From positions 1 to 64,000 of the IMG/VR virus record IMGVR_UViG_3300022752_003600: a stretch of 64,000 bases of DNA. One strand, written 5' to 3'. The notes beneath the pieces were generated by a model. The model was not told the DNA's origin, did not search any database, and saw nothing but the letters and a program-made list of their open reading frames with translations. A program made the position numbers and the translations under genes. Shown one piece after another: positions 1-8,450 of this stretch. The stretch comes from a virus. Within the stretch, counting starts at the first letter, position 1, and the number at the start of each line of letters is the position of its first letter.

Positions 1-1
1 G

Positions 2-1333
2 ACTGGTCCTCAGGGTGGCACGGGTCCAACCGGCGCAACAGGCGACACCGGTCCGACCGGTCCGCAGGGCATCCAAGGTGTCACCGGTCCGACTGGTCCT
101 CAGGGTGGCACGGGTCCAACCGGCGCATCGTCGTTTTCAATAGATGAAACTACACTTACATCAAATTCTGCGACAACCATCGCATTATTGCCGCTGTCTG
201 GTTCTGATGCCGCTGAATTTACAGTAAAAATTACACAGGGTAATCGCAGATACTCCACCAAAGCACTTTCTCTACATGATGGCTCCAATGTTGACCTTGT
301 TCAATATGGCGAACTATCAATGGGGGCAACAGAGGCTGTTCCGGGAAGTGGCGCAACTACTTGGGTAACGCGAACATCAAACTTTGGTAATACAGTCATC
401 AACTCCGTTGCATTCGGCAACAACCTCTGGATCGCTGGCGGTTCTTATGGTCAACTCCGCACCTCCACCGATGCAATAACTTGGGTAACAAGAACATCAA
501 ACTTTGAGAATACAAACATCCAGTCCATTGCTTTCGGCAACAACCTTTGGGTTGCTGGTGGCTATTATGGTGAACTCCGCACCTCCACCGATGCAGTCAC
601 TTGGGTAACAAGAACATCAAACTTTACAAATGATTTTTTTGGAATTATCAACTCCATCGCCTACGGCAACAACCTGTGGGTTGCTGGTGGATTTGTCGGC
701 AACCTCCGTACCTCAACAGACGCAATAACATGGGTCACGCGAACATCAAACTTTGGCAATACAGGCATCCGCTCCATTGCCTTCGGCAACAACCTTTGGG
801 TCGCTGGTGGGGTTGTTGGTCAACTCCGTACCTCGACTGACGCAATAACATGGGTCACGCGAACATCAAACTTTGGCAATGAAGGCATCCAGTCCATTGC
901 TTTCGGCAATGGTCTTTGGGTTGCTGGCGGGTATTCCGGTCAACTCCGCACCTCTACCGATGCAATAACTTGGGTAACAAGAACATCAAACTTTGGTAAT
1001 ACAAACATCAACCTCATTGCCTACGGCAATAACCTCTGGGTTGCTGGAGGTAATTCCGGTCAACTCCGCACCTCCACCGATGCAGTCACTTGGGTAACAC
1101 GAACATCAAACTTTGGGAATACAGCCATCTTCTCCATCGCCTTCGGCAACAACCTCTGGGTTGCTGGTGGCAATCTCGCTCAACTCCGCACCTCTGCCAC
1201 CAACACCGCTCTTTACGAAATCCCAGTAACCCTTTCTGCTGATATTTTGGGTTCTGATGTAAGGCTTCGTGCAACAATTACAGATGCAGCAACCACTAGT
1301 GCTCAGGTAAAGGTACTTAAAACCGCTCTTTAA
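2..1333 (+). CDS. Tail fibre, 5'-truncated: collagen-like stem plus seven-repeat propeller
   Basis: The reading frame is open from base 2, so the start lies outside the window. The first ~42 codons are Gly-X-Y triplets (GPTGPQG type), a collagen-like trimeric stem. After a ~75-residue spacer come seven copies of a 40-residue repeat with the core [11 protein letters not shown]...[23 protein letters not shown], then a ~40-residue β-rich C-terminal tail. A Trp/Gly/Asn-rich 40-residue unit in exactly seven copies fits a seven-bladed β-propeller of the Ycf48/sialidase type (inference). Role: probably a receptor-binding fibre tip. The next gene carries the same repeats. An internal TTG at 188 is in frame but would cut off the stem, so I do not use it as the start. 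Confidence 0.85.
   Translation, partial: TGPQGGTGPTGATGDTGPTGPQGIQGVTGPTGPQGGTGPTGASSFSIDETTLTSNSATTIALLPLSGSDAAEFTVKITQGNRRYSTKALSLHDGSNVDLVQYGELSMGATEAVPGSGATTWVTRTSNFGNTVINSVAFGNNLWIAGGSYGQLRTSTDAITWVTRTSNFENTNIQSIAFGNNLWVAGGYYGELRTSTDAVTWVTRTSNFTNDFFGIINSIAYGNNLWVAGGFVGNLRTSTDAITWVTRTSNFGNTGIRSIAFGNNLWVAGGVVGQLRTSTDAITWVTRTSNFGNEGIQSIAFGNGLWVAGGYSGQLRTSTDAITWVTRTSNFGNTNINLIAYGNNLWVAGGNSGQLRTSTDAVTWVTRTSNFGNTAIFSIAFGNNLWVAGGNLAQLRTSATNTALYEIPVTLSADILGSDVRLRATITDAATTSAQVKVLKTAL
359..1200 (+). repeat. 120-bp coding tandem repeats, 7 copies
   Basis: Seven in-frame units of about 120 bp (40 codons) follow each other directly. The third unit carries three extra codons. The nucleotide sequences are similar but not identical; synonymous drift is common, so this is an old or selected array rather than a fresh slippage product. 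Confidence 0.9.
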
Positions 1334-1382
1334 AAAGAGATCTGATATTATTATATATACATCAACGGGAGAGTGAACAGAG

Positions 1383-3488
1383 ATGGCTGATAAAAATTTT
1401 AAAGTAAAAAATGGGTTGGATATCGGAGATAATATCTCTATATCTGTTACCAAGACAGTTATTGATACATTGTCAGAAACGACACTTGATTCAGTTTTGT
1501 CTGGTACAGCCAAATCGGTAGATTATTTACTGACCATCTATCAAGGCAATACTGGTAATACTGCTAAAAAGTATCTTGTTACAGAAAATGGCGCTTACGT
1601 ATCGGCTCATGAATATGCCTCATCCTTGACAAACAGAGAAGAATATTCTGGTGTTTGGAATTGGACAACACGAACCTCAAACTTTGGTACATCAGGAATC
1701 CGTTCCATTGCCTTTGGCAACAACCTATGGGTTGCAGCTGGAGTTTACGGTCAACTCCGTACCTCTACTGATGCAATCACTTGGGTTACAAGAACCTCAA
1801 ATTTTGTAGGTACTTATGGCGCAGTAATCCGTTCCGTTGTCTTTGGCAACAGCCTTTGGGTTGTTGGAGGATACACCGGTCAACTCCGCACTTCCACCGA
1901 TGCGATTACTTGGACAACACGAACATCAAATTTTGGTAATACAGGCATCTTATCCATCGCCTACGGCAACAACCTATGGGTTGCAGCTGGAGTTTACGGT
2001 CAACTCCGTACTTCGACTGACGCTATTACTTGGACTACACGGACATTAAATCTTCAACCATTTGATGCACCAATCCTTTCAGTTACTTACGCAAACAATC
2101 TTTGGGTTGTTGGTGCCTACTATGGTCAAATCCGTACCTCCACCAACGCAATCACTTGGACAACAAGAACCTCAAATTTTGGAAATACGGCTATTCAGTC
2201 AGTTGCCTATGGCAACAATTTATGGGTTGCTGGTGGGGGTGCCGGTCAACTTCGTACTTCAACTGACGCAATCACTTGGACAACAAGAACATCAAACTTT
2301 GGAAATTTATCCATTGACTCCGTTGCCTTTGGCAACAATCTATGGGTAGCCGGTGGGGGTGGTGAAATCCGTATTTCGACAGATGCTATTACATGGGTAA
2401 CGCAAATATCAAACTTTGAAAATAACCCTGTATATTCAGTTGCCTACGGCAATAACCTCTGGGTTGCTGGAGGTAATTCCGGTCAACTCCGTACTTCTCC
2501 TGTGTTGAATCCACCAGCATCGGTTCCAGCAACCATAAGTTTGTTTTTTTCATATAACTGGACTATACAAACATCAAACTTTGGAAATACTACAATAAAT
2601 GAAATCTCTTACGGCAATGATCTTTGGGTAGCCGGTGGATATGCCGGTCAACTCCGTACCTCAACTAATGCAATAACCTGGACCACACGGACATCAAATT
2701 TTGGTAACTCAAATATTAAATCTGTTGCCTACGGCAATAACCTCTGGGTTGCTGGAGGTAATTCCGGTCAAATCCGTACCTCCACCGACGCAATCACTTG
2801 GACAACAAGAACATCAAACTTTGGTAATACAAACATCTTCTCCATCGCCTACGGCAACAATCTATGGGTTGCTGGAGGATACAGCGGTCAACTCCGCACT
2901 TCTACTGATGCAATCACCTGGGTGACCCGCACATCAAATTTTGGCAATACAAACATCCGTTCCATTGCCTTTGGCAACAATCTATGGGTTGCAGCTGGAG
3001 TTTACGGTCAACTTCGCACCTCAACTGATGCAATAACTTGGGTTACAAGAACATCAAACTTTGGAACTAGTTTTATTGCCTCCATTGCCTTCGGCAACAA
3101 CCTTTGGGTTGCTGGTGGATATGCTGGTCAAATCCGTACCTCCACCGACGCAATCACTTGGACAACAAGAACATCAAACTTTGGTAATACTATAATAAAT
3201 AAAATCTCTTACGGCAATGGTCTTTGGGTTGCTGGTGGGAGTGCTGGTCAAGTTCGTGTCTCAACTGATTCAATCACCTGGACAACAGTAACCTCTACCT
3301 TCGGTACAACTGGTATTAATGTCATTACTTATGCAAACAATCTTTGGGTTGCTGGTGGGGGTGCCGGTCAACTTCGTACAGAAAACCCAGCAGAACGCTC
3401 AATTAAATTAACTGCAACAGTTGGTAATGCGTTCTTGTCCAACTCAGCAGCAACAGCGATTGTTGAAAAAAAGACGGTTACTGCCTAG
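1383..3488 (+). CDS. Tail fibre with two tandem seven-repeat propellers
   Basis: This 701-residue protein begins MADKNFKVKNGLDIGDN, a start often seen in fibre proteins attached to virions. A ~90-residue N-terminal region is followed by repeats 1-7 (about residues 93-372), a Pro/Ser-rich linker of roughly 20 residues, and repeats 8-14 (about 394-667). A short C-terminal tail (SIKLTATVGNAFLSNSA) resembles the end of the upstream fibre. The repeats are the same 40-residue unit as in the preceding gene, so two adjacent seven-bladed propellers are likely. A GGGAGAG Shine-Dalgarno lies upstream of the ATG at 1383. The 3' end overlaps the convergent glycosyltransferase by 11 bp. Probable role: host surface recognition; the glycan it binds is unknown. 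Confidence 0.85.
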   Translation: MADKNFKVKNGLDIGDNISISVTKTVIDTLSETTLDSVLSGTAKSVDYLLTIYQGNTGNTAKKYLVTENGAYVSAHEYASSLTNREEYSGVWNWTTRTSNFGTSGIRSIAFGNNLWVAAGVYGQLRTSTDAITWVTRTSNFVGTYGAVIRSVVFGNSLWVVGGYTGQLRTSTDAITWTTRTSNFGNTGILSIAYGNNLWVAAGVYGQLRTSTDAITWTTRTLNLQPFDAPILSVTYANNLWVVGAYYGQIRTSTNAITWTTRTSNFGNTAIQSVAYGNNLWVAGGGAGQLRTSTDAITWTTRTSNFGNLSIDSVAFGNNLWVAGGGGEIRISTDAITWVTQISNFENNPVYSVAYGNNLWVAGGNSGQLRTSPVLNPPASVPATISLFFSYNWTIQTSNFGNTTINEISYGNDLWVAGGYAGQLRTSTNAITWTTRTSNFGNSNIKSVAYGNNLWVAGGNSGQIRTSTDAITWTTRTSNFGNTNIFSIAYGNNLWVAGGYSGQLRTSTDAITWVTRTSNFGNTNIRSIAFGNNLWVAAGVYGQLRTSTDAITWVTRTSNFGTSFIASIAFGNNLWVAGGYAGQIRTSTDAITWTTRTSNFGNTIINKISYGNGLWVAGGSAGQVRVSTDSITWTTVTSTFGTTGINVITYANNLWVAGGGAGQLRTENPAERSIKLTATVGNAFLSNSAATAIVEKKTVTA
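1659..3382 (+). repeat. 120-bp coding tandem repeats, 7 + 7 copies split by a linker
   Basis: Two blocks of seven units of about 120 bp lie either side of a non-repeat linker near 2497-2556. Unit 2 carries three extra codons, unit 4 two extra, and unit 6 lacks one codon. The 7+7 partition is visible because the linker falls exactly between units 7 and 8. Confidence 0.9.
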
Positions 3489-4386
3489 TCAGCAATACTT
3501 TCCACTGCTGAACAATCCTGTCCCACGAATAAAAATGGTTGAAGTATTCGGATTGTTTTTGAAGGATTGATTGATTATCCCAATAATTATCAAGTGTTGA
3601 ATTCAGCGCATTGGCGTATTTCTCTGCCAACGTTTTATCGTCAATTCTTATCGGAACCAATGTTGCAAATTCTCCACCTGTTTCATACAGCGCTCCAAGA
3701 TTATGCCCAACAAGTGAGCATCCAGCAGCGCCAGCCTCAATCATTGCCAAGCAACAAGTTTCTTCAAACATGCTCGGATAGGCAAATATATGAGCAGATT
3801 GCAACGCCTTAATTACCTCATCATTCGGTGCATATCCATGGTAAATAACATTCTTTATATTTGCCGCTCGCTCGAACAAAGGTTTGTATTGCGCGGAGTG
3901 AGCAGCGTTATAACCGCTTCCATAAACAATGGTTGAAGAATAAACATGAAGTTCTGTGTCATCCCTATTGAGCAATTCAAATGCGTCAAGCAGAACATTT
4001 AGTCCACGAAATGGCGCTGATGTGTAAATCAATTTAAATTTCTCGCCCTTAGGTCTCGGCAGATATTCAATCGGGTCAATGGCATTTTTGATTACATGAG
4101 CATTTTCAACCGGGCAATGATAAACATAACGGAACTTTTCATGTTGCCAATGAGATACGTATACCCATTCGTCAATCGCACGGGTGAAGAATTTATTATT
4201 CATCCCTTGGGTTAACGGTTCGTTGTAGTTCAAGTGTTGCCAAAGGATGTTGATTTTCCCATCAACAATTTGGTCTTCGGTGCATCGAGAAAGAATCAGA
4301 TTGACGTTGTAATCATCAAAATTGATGCGCTTGCGCAAGCCCTGCTCCATAATGTCAGAGCCGCCACGCGGTGGAATTACGTTCAT
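3478..4386 (-). CDS. GT-B family glycosyltransferase (GT4-like)
   Basis: This 302-residue protein shows the C-terminal half of a group-1 glycosyltransferase. It has a KLIYTSAPFRGLNVLLDAF segment starting the donor-binding Rossmann domain, then HGYAPNDEVIKALQSAHIFAYPS, then an EETCCLAMIEAGAAG segment that supplies the acidic nucleotide-sugar-binding residue. The N-terminal acceptor domain is short. It probably adds a sugar to a phage or host glycan. The ATG overlaps the stop of the upstream gene by 4 bp (ATGA), implying translational coupling. Codon use and base composition are AT-rich like the neighbouring glycan genes and unlike the rest of the window. Confidence 0.8.
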   Translation of the reverse strand: MNVIPPRGGSDIMEQGLRKRINFDDYNVNLILSRCTEDQIVDGKINILWQHLNYNEPLTQGMNNKFFTRAIDEWVYVSHWQHEKFRYVYHCPVENAHVIKNAIDPIEYLPRPKGEKFKLIYTSAPFRGLNVLLDAFELLNRDDTELHVYSSTIVYGSGYNAAHSAQYKPLFERAANIKNVIYHGYAPNDEVIKALQSAHIFAYPSMFEETCCLAMIEAGAAGCSLVGHNLGALYETGGEFATLVPIRIDDKTLAEKYANALNSTLDNYWDNQSILQKQSEYFNHFYSWDRIVQQWKVLLTRQ

Positions 4387-5054
4387 TGCGGCCAGCGCAA
4401 CTTCATCGTCTTTTGATGACCAACCCGAACGAGCGGGTCAACCCAAATATCAACACCCATCTCACGAACTTTCGTGCACCACGATAAATCTTCCCCGACC
4501 AGCGGGAACTTACGCTCGAATTCTCCAGTCTGTTCGTTCTTTACATCCACCCACGTGGAGCCAAACCACGGTCTTTCCATGCGCTCAAATACCCCAGAAC
4601 GAACCGCCAAGAAGCCGAATCCAACTCCAGCACACTTGAACGGAGACTTAAGTTTTAATATATCGTTTTTGTGCATTGCTGGACCCATCGGTTCGTGATA
4701 AACAGTCACGGTTTCGTCTTCCAACATGTAGCAACCTGAAATCACCTGCTTATCCGACTGCATCAGGCGAAAGAAGTCGTCTGGCTCCCATTCGATATCG
4801 GAGTCAATCCAGAACAACTTGTCATATGTCCATTCCCCGTTTCCGGGCTTTTGCTGGTGTCTATCGTTGAACGCAGTCCCCCCTACGGTTCGCTCTCTGG
4901 CGTCGGCCACGTGAGATGAGTACTCATTCATAAAATTCCAAGGGATGTTTTGCTGGTTCAGGACATAGGTGGTCTTTAGCAGGCTCCTGACGTACGAAGC
5001 CGTCATGCTGTGCCCTGGGGTGCAAATAACTACGGGAAAGTGCGGTTTATCCAT
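4383..5054 (-). CDS. GT-A-like glycosyltransferase (paralogue of the 7800-8450 gene)
   Basis: I place the start at the ATG ending at 5054 (MDKPHFPVVICTPGHSM), because the paralogue at 7800-8450 begins at the matching position and a -10 hexamer TAGAAT sits exactly 7 nt upstream, fitting a leaderless message. The frame stays open to 5201, but that extension is unlike a real N-terminus. The 223-residue product has KLFWIDSDIEWEPDDF, a DxD-type metal/nucleotide-sugar site, a CAGVGFGFLAVR segment, and an EDLSWC motif near the C-terminus where GT-A enzymes place a catalytic acid. The acceptor is unknown. It is translationally coupled to the GT-B gene that follows. Confidence 0.75.
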   Translation of the reverse strand: MDKPHFPVVICTPGHSMTASYVRSLLKTTYVLNQQNIPWNFMNEYSSHVADARERTVGGTAFNDRHQQKPGNGEWTYDKLFWIDSDIEWEPDDFFRLMQSDKQVISGCYMLEDETVTVYHEPMGPAMHKNDILKLKSPFKCAGVGFGFLAVRSGVFERMERPWFGSTWVDVKNEQTGEFERKFPLVGEDLSWCTKVREMGVDIWVDPLVRVGHQKTMKLRWPQ

Positions 5055-5118
5055 GATGGCCATTCTATACAAAACAACGCCAACTCCCAGCCTCTTAATA
5101 CGTGGTATTATAAGACCT
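5055..5118. promoter_or_regulatory. Divergent leaderless promoter pair
   Basis: The 64-bp gap separates two divergent starts. On the plus strand a TATTAT hexamer (5106-5111) is followed by exactly 7 nt and the ATG at 5119. On the minus strand a TAGAAT hexamer (5067-5062) is followed by exactly 7 nt and the ATG at 5054-5052. With a -10 ending at -7 or -8, transcription would start on the A of each ATG. Leaderless messages are common in Actinobacteria. No Shine-Dalgarno is present at either start. Confidence 0.55.
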
Positions 5119-5778
5119 ATGAGACTTGCAGGAACATACGAATACAACGAAACATTCGCCGCACAACTCCACAATGCGTTGTGTGCCTCATATTCAGACA
5201 AGGCTAGCGGGCATGACTATCACAAGGCCTATGCCCACGTCCTTGAAGAAGTAACCGTTAATAACTTTCTTGAAGTTGGATTGTTTCTTAACGAATTGCA
5301 GCATACTGACCTGACTGCTTGGGCAGCGATTTACCCAGAGGCAAACATTTACGGCGCCGATGTAAAAGAATCGCAGTTGTTCAATCGCGACAACATCCAG
5401 ATGATGTATGCAGACCAGTCAAACACGGACTCGCTGACCGCTCTCAAGGCTGCGTTTCCAGTTGAGTTTGATGTGGTTATCGATGATGCGTCGCACATGT
5501 ACGGACCAACCGTCAACACGTTCTCAAATCTCTTCCCGGCGGTAAAGAGCGGCGGTGTCTACATCATCGAGGATTGCCAGTCGGACAACCCGGGCAACAA
5601 CGGATGGCAACAGACGGTTGCTTCGCTTGAAGAGTATCTGACCGGTGGTGGATACACATACGAAGTATTTGAGTCTCGCTCGCCAAGAAAGAAGATGGAT
5701 TTCGAACAACAGCCTCCCGTCGAGACAGAAGAGGATGCTCCGAGCGACGACTACATCATTTGCGTTTATAAGTCGTAG
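5119..5778 (+). CDS. Class I SAM-dependent methyltransferase-like protein
   Basis: The start is the ATG at 5119 (MRLAGTYEYNETFAAQ); upstream in-frame codons are read-through of the divergent promoter region. The 219-residue product has FLEVGLFLNELQHTDLTAW, a degenerate SAM-binding motif I, a GADVKES motif II, and VEFDVVIDDASHMYG, the motif-IV acidic patch seen in macrocin-O-methyltransferase/cephalosporin-hydroxylase-like proteins. GGVYIIEDCQ follows, as in that family. It probably methylates a sugar or other small acceptor in the glycan cluster; the canonical GxGxG is not evident, so activity is uncertain. A glycosyltransferase starts 5 nt after its stop. Confidence 0.65.
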   Translation: MRLAGTYEYNETFAAQLHNALCASYSDKASGHDYHKAYAHVLEEVTVNNFLEVGLFLNELQHTDLTAWAAIYPEANIYGADVKESQLFNRDNIQMMYADQSNTDSLTALKAAFPVEFDVVIDDASHMYGPTVNTFSNLFPAVKSGGVYIIEDCQSDNPGNNGWQQTVASLEEYLTGGGYTYEVFESRSPRKKMDFEQQPPVETEEDAPSDDYIICVYKS

Positions 5779-5783
5779 TTTTA

Positions 5784-6404
5784 ATGGCGAATATCGCCAT
5801 CTTCTATCACTTGTATCAACATGGTGATTGGCGTTCATTTTTCAACGGACAGTCGTCCCTGCTGAATGATTCAGGCTTGGTTGATGAGTGCCAGTTCGTT
5901 CATGTTGGCGTGAATGGTGACGATGTCCCTGAATCACATGAAAAGTTCAGATTTGTCAAAAACACTGAACCGCTGAACGAAGAAACACCAACTTTGGTTT
6001 CACTTCGTGACTTCTGCGTCAGCAATCCAGGATGGAAAGTCCTGTACATGCATACAAAAGGGATAACACAACCGATGCAATCAACGCATGACTGGCGCAA
6101 AATAATGGAGTATTACTGCATTGAGCGGTGGCAGGAATGCGTAAAAAAACTAGAAGAACACGATGCCGTTGGGTGTTTGTATATGGACCATTGTTATTAC
6201 GGGTATTTCCCGCATTTTTCAGGCAATTTTTGGTGGGCGAATTCTGATTACATCAACAAACTTGATGATTCATATCTGAGCAGTGGCATACGCCAAAACA
6301 GAGAGTTTTGGATTGGTAGCGGCGGTGGCTCTCTTTACAGTTTTCACACCACCGGATTGAACCATTACGCCCACGAATATCCGCGCCATCTCTACGTTAA
6401 TTAG
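5784..6404 (+). CDS. Glycosyltransferase-like protein (rhamnan-synthesis/GT-A type)
   Basis: The 206-residue product carries VLYMHTKGITQP and HFSGNFWWANSDYINKL, signatures I associate with short glycosyltransferase-like proteins near capsule and rhamnan genes. There is no clear DxD, although YMDHCYYGYFPHFSGN could supply metal ligands. It follows the methyltransferase by 5 nt, so both are probably one transcript, and it overlaps the convergent GT2 gene by 4 bp. Acceptor and donor are unknown. Confidence 0.6.
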   Translation: MANIAIFYHLYQHGDWRSFFNGQSSLLNDSGLVDECQFVHVGVNGDDVPESHEKFRFVKNTEPLNEETPTLVSLRDFCVSNPGWKVLYMHTKGITQPMQSTHDWRKIMEYYCIERWQECVKKLEEHDAVGCLYMDHCYYGYFPHFSGNFWWANSDYINKLDDSYLSSGIRQNREFWIGSGGGSLYSFHTTGLNHYAHEYPRHLYVN

Positions 6405-7084
6405 TCAAGCCACTCGTGGTCTATTCGTCGCTGTAGGTCATACTGCATGCAGTTGATGTGCGGGTTTTCTGGAACTGATTTGGCTATTCGATAGTCGGCA
6501 TTTTGCTTGTTGGTGAACACGTTTTTTTCGTAGAACTTCCTATCGCTATGCACGGTCAAGGAAGCCTGAACTTGATAAATCGCAGCAGTAGACCAGACGA
6601 TATTGTCCTCCAGTCCTGCGTATCTCATGCGGAGTCGCCAGTCAGTATCTTCACTGTAGGCGGGATGGAAGTTCTCGTCGAATAGACCTATCTTTTTGAC
6701 TATTTCACTACCCAGCGAGAACGCATTAAAAGCAAGATTCGACATCACCATCTTGTCTGGCGCCGATAATCTCTGCATTTCTGCTAAGCCACCTGGCATC
6801 CAGTGGTTGTCGTTTGAGCAGATGAGCCAGTAGGGTGCATGGGGAAAGCACTTTATTCCCAGGTTCCACGACCCGGCTACGCCCATATTGGCGGGCATAT
6901 TGAGTATCTGGCATTTGGTGTTCTTCAGATTTTCATGAACTTTGAGGTCTGTCGACATCGAATACGAATTGCTGTTGTCGATAATCAGAATATTGTCAAT
7001 CGGATAATCCATGCATTGCAGACTCTGCTCAAGCATGTCAAACCGATTAAGCACCGGGATTATTACGACCGGAATCGGCGTCAT
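6401..7084 (-). CDS. GT2 family glycosyltransferase
   Basis: I choose the ATG at 7084-7082, which overlaps the upstream stop as TAATG, over a TTG eight codons earlier. The 227-residue protein opens with MTPIPVVIIPVLNRFDMLEQ and has ILIIDNSNS, WNLGIKCFPHAPYWLICSND, and a later LFDENFHPAYSEDTDWRLR. This is the order of the UDP-binding, DxD-region (here CSND) and ED motifs of GT2 enzymes. The second Asp of DxD is not obvious, so metal use is uncertain. It probably elongates the same glycan as the neighbouring genes. Confidence 0.75.
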   Translation of the reverse strand: MTPIPVVIIPVLNRFDMLEQSLQCMDYPIDNILIIDNSNSYSMSTDLKVHENLKNTKCQILNMPANMGVAGSWNLGIKCFPHAPYWLICSNDNHWMPGGLAEMQRLSAPDKMVMSNLAFNAFSLGSEIVKKIGLFDENFHPAYSEDTDWRLRMRYAGLEDNIVWSTAAIYQVQASLTVHSDRKFYEKNVFTNKQNADYRIAKSVPENPHINCMQYDLQRRIDHEWLD

Positions 7085-7803
7085 TACTTGTATGACTTCT
7101 TCTTCCAAAACTGCAACTGATACGAACGAACGATTTTCCCCTTCAAGATGAACCCCTGACGCTTCTGCTCTTTTTTGTCAAGAGGAATGACTTCGCTCTT
7201 CCAGTCATCGCGTCGGAACGGAATGACCTGGCAGACGGGAGTGCCCTTTTCGAGGATGAATACATCTTTATCGGTCTCCAATAGACGAAACGGGAACTCG
7301 ACGCCGAGTTTGTATGAATCTGTATCCACGACGCCAGAAATAGTTACAAACGGAAGGTCGAAACGGTTCAGTGGATGAGCGAACAAACAACTGTATCCAG
7401 GAGGTGTAGCGACTCTCCAGCCTGGACGCCACTTTAAAATGCTGTTGATTGCACCATGTGGCGCAGGTAATCCTGGCGCTTGGTCTGGTCCATGCTGCCC
7501 AATGAGGTCTTGATTCGTTGCCCAGCGAAGTCCGACCATTCCATCTTTTTTGCGAATCTCCATGTCGCATGGAAGGGTAAACACATACCCAGATGTCATT
7601 GCATCCAAAAACGGAATGCAGCCCTTCAGCGTGAGGTTGCTTGTTGCAACCCCATCTTTGTCCAGCGCCGTTTCTTTTTCGCCGTTTATGTGCAGAGCCA
7701 TATTCCTGTACCAACTTGGCAGGTTCTCTATCGCCGGAGATGGTGCTTCATACAAAAGACCAGCATCTTCCGTGGTCGGTTCAAACTGAATCAGTTTGGT
7801 CAT
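7084..7803 (-). CDS. Unknown protein of the glycan cluster
   Basis: I do not recognise this 239-residue protein with certainty. Visible features are NLPSWYRNMALHINGEKE, a TLKGCIPFLDAMTSGYVFTL stretch, a CDMEIRKKDG turn, a PGYSCLFAHPLNRFDLPF segment and a highly basic C-terminus (FWKKKSYK). There is no signal peptide or membrane segment. It sits between two glycosyltransferase genes, coupled to both (ATGA upstream, TAATG downstream), so it probably acts in the same glycan pathway or in attaching the glycan to a virion protein. Fold prediction would be the most informative next evidence. Confidence 0.7.
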   Translation of the reverse strand: MTKLIQFEPTTEDAGLLYEAPSPAIENLPSWYRNMALHINGEKETALDKDGVATSNLTLKGCIPFLDAMTSGYVFTLPCDMEIRKKDGMVGLRWATNQDLIGQHGPDQAPGLPAPHGAINSILKWRPGWRVATPPGYSCLFAHPLNRFDLPFVTISGVVDTDSYKLGVEFPFRLLETDKDVFILEKGTPVCQVIPFRRDDWKSEVIPLDKKEQKRQGFILKGKIVRSYQLQFWKKKSYK

Positions 7804-8450
7804 GGTTTGATTGGTACCTTTTTGTTGTGAGTGACTTTTGTAAGCGGGTCAAGATGCACCTTGAATCCGCACTTGCGCGCGGAAATGCACCAGGAGTAAT
7901 CTTCGCCAAATGGGATGAACACTTCTTTCCCGGTCGCCTCATCAACAATCTTGGCGAACTGAGTATCAAACCACGGGCGAGGCATTGCTTCAAACACCCC
8001 TTGTTTCACGCAGATAAACCCGAACCCAGCACCCATGACTTCCTGTGGTTCAGTCGCCGAAATCATCGCCCTGATGTCGTCTTTTTCGGACATCGGTGTA
8101 AACATTGGAACGCCATGGTCGCTCAAATACAGACCAGAAACAATGTCTAGGTCAGACTTGTAGAGGGCATAGAAGTCAGATGGCTCCCAAGACATGTCGC
8201 TGTCAATCCAAAATATCTTCCTGTATTGGACATTCCCCGACAGCGGAGCGTTGTTGAATGCATCAAGAAAGTCAGAATCCATCGCCGTTGCTTCGCGTGC
8301 CGCCGCAACCCTGGATGTGTATCTATTCGCATAGTGGAAAGAAATGCCGCGCTCGGTCAAAAACGCCATCGTGTTCACAAGGCTGCGCACGTACGCAGAC
8401 TCCATCATTGAGCCCGGAGTCGCAATAATTACATCAACCGATGTTGCCAC
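7800..8450 (-). CDS. GT-A-like glycosyltransferase (paralogue of the 4383-5054 gene)
   Basis: The 216-residue product aligns by eye along its length with the 4383-5054 product: VIIATPGSMMESAYVRSL near the N-terminus, KIFWIDSDMSWEPSDF as the DxD region, VMGAGFGFICVKQGVFE, RPWFDTQF, and GEDYSWCISARKCGFKVHLD. Two diverged copies in one cluster suggest successive sugar transfers with different acceptors. Its 3' end overlaps the next gene by 4 bp, and its 5' end overlaps the sulfotransferase stop by 17 bp, so all are likely co-translated. Confidence 0.75.
   Translation of the reverse strand: MATSVDVIIATPGSMMESAYVRSLVNTMAFLTERGISFHYANRYTSRVAAAREATAMDSDFLDAFNNAPLSGNVQYRKIFWIDSDMSWEPSDFYALYKSDLDIVSGLYLSDHGVPMFTPMSEKDDIRAMISATEPQEVMGAGFGFICVKQGVFEAMPRPWFDTQFAKIVDEATGKEVFIPFGEDYSWCISARKCGFKVHLDPLTKVTHNKKVPIKP

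Noticed and set aside
359-3382. CRISPR array from regular repeats
   Set aside because: The 120-bp units are contiguous and translated without spacers.
4969-5118. Upstream extension of the plus-strand methyltransferase
   Set aside because: It would overlap the divergent gene and contains its promoter; the family-like start is at 5119.
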